64,000 nt of DNA from Halicephalobus mephisto (lineage: Eukaryota > Nematoda > Chromadorea > Rhabditida > Panagrolaimidae). Shown piece after piece: positions 24,177 through 33,771 of the stretch; the stretch's first letter is position 1; every line of letters begins with the position of its first letter. Both the position numbers and the translations under genes were made by a program. The notes below the pieces were generated by a model. It did no database searches. It was not told the DNA's origin and saw only the letters and a list, made by a program, of their open reading frames with translations. Where the stretch lies: positions 2,046,001 through 2,110,000 of the forward strand of contig SWDT01000001.1 of the NCBI GenBank assembly GCA_009193035.1, read 5' to 3'.

Positions 24177-25331
24177 TCAGAGGATAATGGAACCGTTGAC
24201 ATCATGACTACTCATTATTGAAGACTTAGAAATCGGCGTAGTAGGGGAAGTATGACGAATACACGTGAAAATCCTGATTGCAGCCTTTCGATATGGTTTG
24301 ATGAAATAAATAGTCGAAAAATTATTCAGAATTGTTGAGGCACTGACGAAAATGACATTTAGGGCCTGGAGTACCGGTACGTAGGCGTTCATGACCAGAG
24401 GCATCACGATTAATGGAAGCAGTAACCCGAAGATTGGAATCATGGTATGAATTACTAGAGTCCTGATTAACATTTTCTGGAATCGAAAAGTATTCTTCCT
24501 CAAAACTCCCTTTCTCCTTCGGAGTGACTGTATTGTTAAGATCAGGAATACAACAACAAGTGTGTATATAATAGTTCCGAAAATTAGCCTTATTCGGGCA
24601 AATAAAAGAACAGCACCATTGACAGCCGGATCATACACAAGGAGGGTTTCTTTTGAGAGGAGTCGAAGGATAGCATTGTATTTATAACTTGGCGTATTCC
24701 GTAAAACAGATGTTGAAGTATAACTAAACAGGGATGGAATTGCTGCAAACATGTTTATAGGTTAAAAATAATCAAAACTCTTAAAGGTCATAACTCACCA
24801 GTAATAGAAGTTACAAGAACATGGCAGGTAATTGAAATTAGTTGTAACTGTTTGGTAGTAAAAACAGATCCCAAACCACCCGTAATTGATATATTAATGT
24901 ACTTGAAAACACTACAAAGGAACAAAGCAGTAGCCACGTTGTTCGTGGATACAATTACTGAAATCGGTTGATTATCTCTTGCGAAAGAAAAACCACAAAC
25001 CTATAAAAGTACAAAGATGGGAATAAAACTCATCGACATATTGTAATGGGCCTCTAATGACCATCACCATTGTATTACAATCCACAACTTCATATTGTAG
25101 CAGCAGTAAAACCGTGATCATCAGAAGACAGTTCCAAACAGTAAACGAGAGCAAGTAATATTTGTATAGTCCCATTCTCTTTGTAGTTTTCTTGATTATC
25201 AAATAAAAAGTTAACAAGGCTATCGGGATAGAAATACAGCTGAATATCCTCGTTAAAGGGATGATTTTGAATCGATGACTAGTAGCAAATAGTTTGTTCA
25301 ATTCCTCCTTCGATGGAGTAATCTCTATCAT
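24177..25331 (-). CDS. serpentine chemoreceptor, Str superfamily (srh/sri-like)
   Basis: Three exons (24177-24742, 24799-24957, 25001-25331) encode 351 residues with seven predicted membrane segments, closely packed from about residue 25 to residue 300. The C-terminal pattern VIFVSASTILNNFSTIYFIKPYRKA, split here as ...STIYF then KPYRKA, is the nematode Str-superfamily signature (helix 7 plus PYR). IPLTRIFSCISIPIALLTFY resembles the first helix of srh/sri/srd receptors. Such receptors act in chemosensory neurons. Class assignment within the superfamily is uncertain. The ATG at 25331 was chosen because the frame upstream opens only from TTG. The gene lies 221 nt downstream of the saposin-like gene on the same strand. 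Confidence 0.82.
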
Positions 25332-25552
25332 TTTGAAAGAGAAATTCCTCCAAAATTTAGAAAGCAATAAAGCTAAAATTTTCGGTCATGACACAAATGC
25401 CTCTGGGGAAGTCAACATTCAATGTTTTTTCAAGAAATAGAAACCAACGAACACGCCTCTTTCTTCAAACTTTGTCCCATTGAATATAACGTGTTAATAA
25501 TTAACACAAAACTTGCTTAGATCTAGACCACGGAGAATTCTGCTTGATTATG

Positions 25553-26175
25553 TCAAAGCTCTCTTTTCGGAAGTAATTTACGGGAATGTAGATTTTCGGG
25601 GTCAACCCTAGGAAAATAACTCTCATCAATGTAATAACTCTTGCAAAAAGCTGGAACAACATCGCTAGAACACAGCTTCGTTGCTCTACAAATAGATCTG
25701 AAATCCAGAACTGGACTATTTCCTGAATCACGTGCTTCAACGGCTTTTGCTAATTCATTGTACAGTTGGACGTAGTATCTGTCCAACGTCAAAAGACAAA
25801 CACGACTAAATAGACCCAGTTTGATGCAGTAGTCGGACTTTATTTGGTTTTGGATTTCATCCTGAAATGAAGTAAATTTCTCTGAAAACCTTTAAAATTT
25901 ACCATAGAGTAAGTGTTATAGTTTGCGATCGTCAGCTTTAACAAATTCTGACAGAGGGTGCAGGATAGTGTAACAACAGGAGCGGAAGCACTGTTGTTGT
26001 AACTAATTTTCACTGTCGGGTTCTCAGGAAGCGCAATCGACCTGGAATTCTGGGAACTTCCTCCATGGGGAAACTTCAGTGTTGGGAAGGACTTGAGGAG
26101 TTCACCTTGAGAAAGTAAAATAAGAAACAAAAATAAATATAAAACAATACTTTTCCCAGGCATCGCTTTCATCAT
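25553..26175 (-). CDS. secreted saposin-like (SapB) protein
   Basis: Two exons (25861-25553 and 26175-25903) encode 193 residues. A signal peptide (hydrophobic core IVLYLFLFLILLSQG) is followed by about 50 variable residues, then a SapB-type domain. Its cysteines occur in order CTLC, DYC, RVC, SIC and KLC, with LLKLTIANYNT and LTLDRYYVQLYNELA helices between them. This is the six-cysteine, lipid-binding saposin pattern. Nematode saposin-like proteins are usually secreted lipid-binding or antimicrobial proteins. Two further cysteines lie beyond the domain near the C-terminus (FCKSYY region). The gene is 186 nt downstream of the LET-653-like gene and 221 nt upstream of the chemoreceptor, all on the minus strand. 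Confidence 0.75.
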
Positions 26176-26361
26176 AAAGAAAGGGAAATTTGATAAGGTC
26201 TTAATCGCTTCTTTCTGGTGTTTATTGATTTGATCTGTAGTTCCGAACTTTGTATTGTGATAAACTCCGTATTAGTGTTATTATTATTAGCTCACAAATG
26301 AAATTCGCAAATAAATAAAATGCAGAGATACCCAGTAAAGATAACTATAACGCTCTATAGA

Positions 26362-29190
26362 TTAGAGATGATCAGGAACTTGTCCAGTTTTTACGTAATA
26401 TGCAAGTTCATCTTCGTTGTTTACGACGACGAGTCGCTTCTTGACGAGATGGTCGCCGCTGAGCATAAGTAATTGTTGAGAAAGGGCTGAAAGATCTCTG
26501 TCATCTAGAATATTCGTTTATGGAACTTACAGTTGCTCATTGTAGCTGGATTGCTCTGAGGATTGAGGGCCAACTGCTGTTGCAGATGAGGATTCGCTGC
26601 GAGAGCGGCCTTGATTTGATCGAACGTAAGATCTCTCTTGGCTCGTAATCCAATAGCTCGGGAGAGGAAATCGTCCTTGGGACATCCATCGACAGGGTTA
26701 CAAGTCGTGGTGGGACAGGTGTTGAATGGACAGACTCGAATCAGACAAGTGTACTGTACTTGCATAGTCGATTGGTATCTAAATGATTCCACAGTAACTC
26801 TGATACCGTAATCGGTCTTCTGAGGAGGACAGACAAGCCCGACATTGTCGGCTTGGCATCCATCCTTGACGATAGCTAAGGGTTCTTTCTCCCATTCAAA
26901 TGGAGATCCAATAGGCTCAACTTGACAGCCGCTGATTGACATATAAGTGGCTGAAAAGTAGATTATTTAATGGAAGAAATCAATAAACCTACGAGGAATG
27001 GCGAAATAAGGAGTAAAACTAAGGGTAATTCGGCTCCCAACGACAACAACCTCAGTTGGCTGACCATTATGGAAGATATCGAAGAGAATTGGTTGAGTGG
27101 GCTTTCCGCTGGGACTAAGTCCTGGACGGTTGACTCCGGGGGGATGATTTCCGGGGATCTGTGCAGAAGGAGGAGCTGCATCTCCATGAGGTTGCGATAC
27201 TGGGGAAATGACACTTTTCGGAGGAGGAGTAGGGGTCGAAGACGTGGTGGTGGTAGTTGTACTCGAACTAGTTGTTGTTGGGGTCGTTGAAGTTGTTGTA
27301 GATTGTGTAGTTGTGGTAGTACCGGCAGTAGTTGTAGCTTTTGTAGTCGTGGTTGTGCTAGAACTAGCTTCTCCATCAGTGTCTGCTTCTGCTTTGGTGT
27401 TCGGAGATTCAGATTTTCCAGAGGAAAGAGCGATTTTGTCCTTTGTTGGGAACGAAATCCTTGTGTTGAATCTGAAATCCCCAGTGTAAATGACAGTCAC
27501 ATGGTCTAAATAAGAAACTCAGCAACAATCACACAACTCAAATAAACGAATTTAAACAAACCGGAATTGAGAGGACCCTGAAGCTCCTTTCGTCAATTCT
27601 GTGTCAATAGGGTTAAGTTGAGCTTCTATCTCAGGTTTAGATGTAGTCATCGAAGTCGAAGCATCTGCCAATGTAGAGAGTTCACGGGTTGTCGTCTGTT
27701 TTGGTGCAGCTTTGGTTGTTGTTGTCGATGCGGTCGTTGAAGGAGTTGTTGCAGCTTTGCTTAATTGAGTGGTCGGTTTAGTCAACGGCAACAGGAAAGT
27801 ATCCTTTGTTAAAGGCTTAAGAGTGCGGAAAACAGCAGTGGTGGTGGGGATAGAGGTCGTCTCAGTCTTCTGCTTCTCTATTGTCCCTTCTAAGTGAATC
27901 AATTCAGGAGCATGTCCTGGAGCTATGGGACCAAAAGCATTGATATTTTCATCGAGATCCTGAGATTTCGCCTCCACCGCAGAGAGAACTTTGATCAAGT
28001 TATGCATCGACATGCGTTCCTGTTCCGTCAACATATCCTCGGCGAGTCTCTCCGCTTCACTTTCGAAACTAAAAATCCACGCAGTGCAAACAGATTCAAA
28101 CACTTCAAACCGTGCTTATGAAACTCAAAATAACAACACACAAAGCAATTGACTTACTTGTCTTCTGTAATCTCTAATTGCGCTTCTGTGTTGGTTTCTG
28201 TGACTTTGACGATGGGACAACGAGCTTGATAAGTCAAGTCATCTTGAGTAATGTAGTATAGCGGCTCGACTCCGTCGGTGGAGAGAACTACTTCCAGAAT
28301 CATATCATTGCCTTTGAACCTGATACTGTCACTGCAATTCCTAGACAAGGTTGGGTAGGGGAACAAGTATTCAAAGTGAGTCAATTCCTTTGGCTCAACT
28401 CTACAAGTGAAGAAGTCATAGAGCCCATACAAGGCCCCAGTGTAGGGGAACTTAGAGTTGACTGTGACTCTGATTCCATCCGCTTCACATTTGTAATCGA
28501 AATCAAAACTATCAGCAATGTTGAAGCAGTTGTTTTCATAATAGTCGATGCGATAATTGGGATTATTGTTAAGTTTTATCAGAGCCGGCTTACTGAGTTG
28601 GTTTTGCTGGGACAGATGACACCCTCCATCAGTCCTATTGAAAGATACTGATCGGCAAAGGAAACTCTTCTCGTTCAGACATTCACTCAGACAGTCTTCC
28701 AATGTCTTACTGTAGAATATTCTAGCAACTTCTTGAGGGGCCATGTAACGATCAGAAAGGAATGTAAAGGCAAAGTTACCGTTACATTGGCGTTCAGCTG
28801 GAAATTAATCTTTAATAAACAATTAAAACTGAAGAAAATCTTACAATTAACGCAGTACTTCCAGTAAAAGGAATACCTGTCATCAGCTTCAATGTAACCA
28901 TCAATGTGTTGGATATTCTCTTTCGGGAAAATCTGGCACTGATGAGAAAATGGATGAGGGCTGTCTTGATGGTTAAAAGCAGCACATTGTTGATTAGCAT
29001 TGGACCTCAGAGGATCTTCATCGTTTGTACATCCTTTCTTACAGACTCCAAATGGTAAAGCTCCATCAATCGCTGGATTTAGATTCAGTCTAACTCTGGG
29101 CCATCTTACATAGATAGGAGTACACGAGAGGGCCTGTAGATGAGCAACAATGGCTGATAAGAAGACGAAGATAGAAATTATCCACCACAT
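26362..29190 (-). CDS. LET-653-like secreted PAN + ZP matrix protein with mucin insert
   Basis: Six exons (26362-26486, 26531-26950, 26993-27471, 27562-28068, 28158-28797, 28845-29190) encode 838 residues. In order they give a signal peptide; PAN/Apple domain 1 (about 25-115, GVCKKGC...CAAFNH); PAN 2 (about 118-210, CLSECLNEKSFLCRSVSFN); ZP-N (about 220-325, KCEADGIRVTV...DDLTYQARC); a long Ser/Thr/Pro linker with a run of Thr residues (about 380-600); ZP-C (about 620-750, GCQADNVGLVCPP); and a basic KR-containing tail. No transmembrane segment follows the ZP domain. PAN + mucin-like + ZP without a membrane anchor is the arrangement of C. elegans LET-653, an aECM protein lining narrow tubes. 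Here the Thr-rich block separates ZP-N from ZP-C. The orthology call is inference from architecture. Confidence 0.85.
27200..27385 (-). repeat. Thr-rich low-complexity coding repeat
   Basis: Within the LET-653-like exon 4, ACT/ACA/ACG codons with Ser, Pro and Ala interruptions encode about 60 residues that are mostly threonine. This is a likely O-glycosylated mucin-like segment. On the plus strand it reads as a Val-rich frame, which is an artefact of the repeat. Confidence 0.75.
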
Positions 29191-30115
29191 TCTGGTCCAA
29201 CACCCTCTGGAAATTAAACTTATTTCTCACTTCTCATTCATGAATAACACGGATAAAAAGTGACACGGCAGGAAATTTAGATCACTGTTTGGTAAACTAA
29301 CGTGACTCATATCGTGTCGCAATTGACCTCCTTTATCTTCCTCAAGATGGGTAATAAAAAGGTTTATTTGGACAAATTATTTACAGTCCTAAAATGAAAG
29401 TGAAAATCCAATTCAAAAGTTTTGAAAATGTGAATCAATCAAGTTGACCTAGTTAATAGTAGCTCCCAATGTCCACCAGGTGAAACGGAAAGCATGTCCG
29501 CCTTCGCCATTCATCGGATTTCCCAAAGCGGAGGGTTGTTGTCATTGAGACCACGACATGGAAAGGAAGTAAAACCATGACAAAATTCCTCTTTCGTCCT
29601 TGGAGAAAATTGTCAAAAAGCTAAATTGGACGAGATTTATGGAACGTAAACGAAATAATTTAACTTTGAAGGTTACTTTTTCCAACAAGGAAAAAGTGAC
29701 CTCAGAACTATAATCCGAAATCGAAAACCTCCGACGAGGGTTGGAGACCAGATTAGCCTGGAAAAACGACTTCAGATTCTTTTTTACGTTTATTCCATTG
29801 GCACGAAAGTATGTAGAACAAACGGTTCTTGTGATTGAACAAATCTCGCGAAAAAATAGGATCGTTTGCTCATCCGTCTCTTGTCCTTGACCTACAGCAT
29901 ATTTTTTTCAATTGCTGATCAAGAGTGTTGAGAACGATCGTCAAACACTGTCCTCTTGTCAGAAAATTTATTTTAAGTAACAAATATCTTATTTGTTTAA
30001 ATAATTCTCTCTATATATTGCATCTGTCGAAGCGTGGAATTGACCTCAAAGGCTCAACTCGGCAGAAGGAGTCTCCCCTGAAAATCCGTCATTATTAAAA
30101 TTTACTTTTCCAAAC
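29191..30115. other. intergenic region between the two PAN/ZP genes
   Basis: No coding frame is supported. It holds the 3' end of the NOAH-1-like transcript and the promoter of the LET-653-like gene, both minus strand. Confidence 0.45.
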
Positions 30116-33100
30116 CTACAGTAAACTCGGTCTTCTCCTCCGACATCTGTTGGCACACATGGAAATCACTAAGGCAACTAAACTGAGCAAAAATAATAGA
30201 ATAATTATGAGTAGAAGTGAAGGGTTAAGGCAGCTCTCTGAAAATTTCTCTTCGTTTAATGCAAACGACGTGGGTGGTCTAGCGGTCCTCTTAGACCACC
30301 CACGTCGTTTTCATTTGAAACAGACCTTTTCCTTTGCCCGCTCTGGCCTCTATGTCATTCAGTTCTTCATCTTCGACCAAAACTCGGAGTCTTTGATCCA
30401 CAGTCACTAAATCTTCTACTGCAGGAGTAGGGGTAGTGGTTCTCATGGAACTTAAGGAGCTTAATTCAGCTTTTCTTCTGTATCTTTTAAGGATGGTCTC
30501 ACAAGAGTCCTGAAAGATTAAGTATTAATAGCACATTGAGATTGAGGGCTTTACTTTTCTTTCACAAGCCCTCCTGCAGATGAGAATATTGCAAGCAATA
30601 TCAATCTGATCTGAGCCATCTATTCTGAAGGCAGTTAGAGTCGCTTCCAGACCTTTGTTACCGATACGCATGTCACTAATGACCTGAGGCATAAGAGAAC
30701 AGTCATTGACAATTAGAGGGATAGAATTGGGTCTTGGTTCTCGACCTCCAACCCTAGTAGCGTTACATTCTACAACCTTGATCCTTGTTGCTGGAATTAT
30801 GAGTAATTTAGTTATCATGTTGAGTAATTACTAAGCATCTACCATTAGTTTCGCTTTCAAGTAATGCAGTCAGTTTCTCACCAATAAACACATTCGTAAC
30901 TGGTAAGGAATCTTTCAGAATCTTGAATTCGACTCTCGTATGTTGTTCATCTCTATGTACCGATGCCATGACAGATTTGGGCGTTGGTCCACTGAGTTTT
31001 TTTTAAATCAAAATTAAACCATTATAATAATCTCACCCAACAACAATGCCGGTATGAATCATCCTTTGTTCGTTGGATTCGTTAAAGTCACAAGTTACTT
31101 GATAAAAGAAATCCTCCTTTGTCGTTACATCAAACGGAAGAACTAAGTCATTTGAAAGAACCAAAATTATGGTAAAGATATTGTCCTGAAATAAATCGTT
31201 TATAATGAACAGGATGAAAACCCACAGTCTCCAAGGCGTTACACCAATTATTAGTCGATGGACGATTAATGAAAATTGAAAATTCATCTTGAGCTTCGAC
31301 TAGTACTCGACATTGTGAAAACCGTTCTGCTGCATATACTGCTCCAGTATACTTCTAAAAATGACTGTAACATAATCGCGTTGAATCAAACCTTACCTCG
31401 CCATTTGTTGTAAAAGTAACATTGACTCCATGATCAAGACACATTGCTTGGACATTGATATCTGCACTTGAGATTTTCTTAACATTCTCATGTTCTAGAA
31501 GTCTTCTTGGTATCTCATCTGGCTGCAATGCAAATCCCACGTTATTCGACAGGGATTCTGAGCTTATCCGAGGTTCGAAGAATTTCTTATGGTCATCAAC
31601 GCTATCCAGAGAACTGGATGAAATTTTTGTTGTGGATTTCGAAAACGTGGTCATAGAAGTAAATGTGCTTGTAAAGATCTCAGGAGTCAAAGTAATTGCT
31701 GTTTTTGGAGTACCGGTTAGAGTTCTTCTATCTCCAACTAATTCAAATAAATTGCTATCTTCATCGAATGGTGTAATACCTCCAGAATCAGAGTTTTCAG
31801 AATTGCTGTTTGAATTTTCTTGAGTAATATCCAGTAAATCCTCATTAAACGGAAAGTCTTCAGGCTCCTCCTGAATAGGAGTCGTTGCTTGGATCTTTAC
31901 CGGACTTGTAGATAAGGACGCCTTGAATTCTGTCGTTCTAGAAGCTGTCTGACTGTAGATTGGGGTTGCAATGGTCGGATGAGGAGAAAAGACAAATTTT
32001 GTTATTCCTGTATTGTGCATATCTAAAACTCTTTGATTATGATTAAATTCAACGATAAACACACTAACCGTCCCACCAATTCTTCTCCTCCTTTGAATTG
32101 CAATCCTTCCTGGATCCAGATTTGTATCCCATGTAAGCGTAGATAGAGTACTCTGGACTCGGTTGAGTCAGTACATCGAACATGTCATTTAATTCAACGA
32201 CATTAGTTGAAAGGAGACAGTCCGCGGTCCTCTCATTGAAGGCAAAGGTGGCACAGTTGATCTTGGCCTGAGAACAAAGCTCTCGGCATTGCTCCATTTC
32301 TTTAACGTTGACATGATGGAGACTTCTATACTCCAATCTGAGAGTCCTTCCTTTCTTGATCAGTTCAGCTCCGCATGGATTTTTGGTATCAAATTGAACA
32401 GCCGTTATGGGAGGGATAAATAGTGGGATGTCTGTGGTCTCTTCAATAGATCTTCGTTTAGTTGTGCTACGATCTTGTTTGAATACAGATTCCCGACTAC
32501 ATGCTAATTCATAGAGATCTGTAGTTACGTCCATTACAGCCTTAGTAAGATCACTTTTCCGATTGGCAGAGTAGAGTTTGCAAGTTCTACTTTCTTTATC
32601 GTAGACTATAGAGATACACCTTTCATCGAGCAGGCAGTCGTCCATGCAGTGATCAATTTTAGGTCCTGTAAAATACGTCTTATTAATAACCATTGTAAGC
32701 AGAAGCTGACCTTTCATAAACTTTAGGAATCCTTCTGTGACAAGATTGTAGTTAGAAATCCTCTCAAATACATAATTCCCCGTACAAGGAACATCGACGT
32801 GTAGATTTAGACAGATGGGTTCGTACACATTGACGTTGTGTCGAGGGACAGAAAGCTCACTAGACTCTTCGTCAATGAAGCATTCCGTAGTCACTAGATC
32901 GTAAGCAAAACTCCTACAGAACATTACTGTAGAATCGATACATTCACGCATGCAACTTCTCAACGACATTTTGCCTATTCGGACGTCGAGGCCATTCACT
33001 TTAGCGTTTTTAGTAACGAAGAAGTCGACTCGTTGTCCAGGAAGACATCTATTGAGTTCTGAAATGAATCATTACTTGATTAGTCATTAGGAAACTTAAA

Positions 33101-33771
33101 CCTTGAACACAAGTGTTTTCATAATGCTCAGATCCAGTGAGATCGATTAACCCCCCAACTACAGTACGACAAGTCTTGTCTAGGATCTGACAAGATCCAT
33201 TGTGCTTATTGTAGTTGACGGAATGGCAATTGGGGTTTGATAAGCACAGATTCAAACATCTCTTTCTATCATCCACGATGATGGATTCAATAGGAGTAAC
33301 CAGAAGGGATTTGTCAATCTGGAGTTCGAACGAAAAAGCGGCATCCATGCAATGGTCAGGAATAGCTAAACACTGTTTTTCGAAATAGGTTGATTTACTT
33401 TCAGTGTTTATTGCTGGTCTAAGGGCTTCATCGTCTCGATCATCAAAGAATTCACATTGCTTTTCAATCCCTGATTTGACCACGCCGAATCCTTGGCATT
33501 CAAAAGACTTGGTCTCGAGTTGATTGAGATTGAGTCTGCAGATTTCGACACAGGAAGTCAACGAATCTAGCTTTCTTATCAATATTGGTAGCCCGTCCTT
33601 CTTGACCTTGGTGACGCGGATGAAAGTCGGGAACTCATACGGGACCTCACACTGTTGTTCCCCGAGATTCTCAAAAAGCCCAGTCTCGTCGTTCTTCTCA
33701 ACGGCTCCAAAAGCCCTGTCGTTTTGGGGAAAAGCAAATTGAACGAGTACAGAAATAATAACAATCTTCAT
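30116..33771 (-). CDS. noah-1: NOAH-1-like PAN + ZP transmembrane matrix protein
   Basis: Ten exons (30116-30237, 30326-30509, 30555-30790, 30843-30991, 31037-31185, 31226-31354, 31397-32022, 32069-32665, 32711-33058, 33102-33771) encode 1069 residues. A signal peptide is followed by five PAN-type modules (about 40-130, 135-222, 226-300, 305-390, 440-520; e.g. CMRECIDSTVMFCRSFAYD, CMDDCLLDERC, CRELCSQAKINC), a Ser/Thr-rich linker with an RR site, a ZP domain (ZP-N from about 735; ZP-C starts VFIGEKLTALL), and a C-terminal membrane span (LLLIIILLFLLSLVALVISM) with tail RCRRRRPSLL. This is the NompA/NOAH architecture; these proteins attach epidermis and sensory dendrites to the cuticle. The last exon was found because it adds the expected anchor in phase. 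The intron before it contains a strong hairpin. The name rests on architecture and length. Confidence 0.87.
30238..30325 (-). ncRNA. candidate tailed mirtron (hairpin intron)
   Basis: This 88-nt intron starts GTCTG and ends TTTTCAG. It folds into one hairpin: AAACGACGTGGGTGGTCTA pairs perfectly over 19 bp with its complement across a 10-nt loop. After one mismatch and a 2-nt bulge come two further 4-bp helices (AATG/CATT and GTTT/AAAC). The stem begins 4 nt from the 5' splice site and leaves a 16-nt 3' tail. That geometry resembles 3'-tailed mirtrons. Small-RNA production is not shown by sequence. Confidence 0.45.

Noticed and set aside
27208..27489. Plus-strand Val-rich open frame
   Set aside because: It is the antisense shadow of the Thr-rich coding repeat of the LET-653-like gene.
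30271..30290. GTGGTCTAGCGGTC, resembling the A-box of tRNA-Glu
   Set aside because: It is followed by the other arm of the intronic hairpin, not by an anticodon arm or B-box; no tRNA can be folded.
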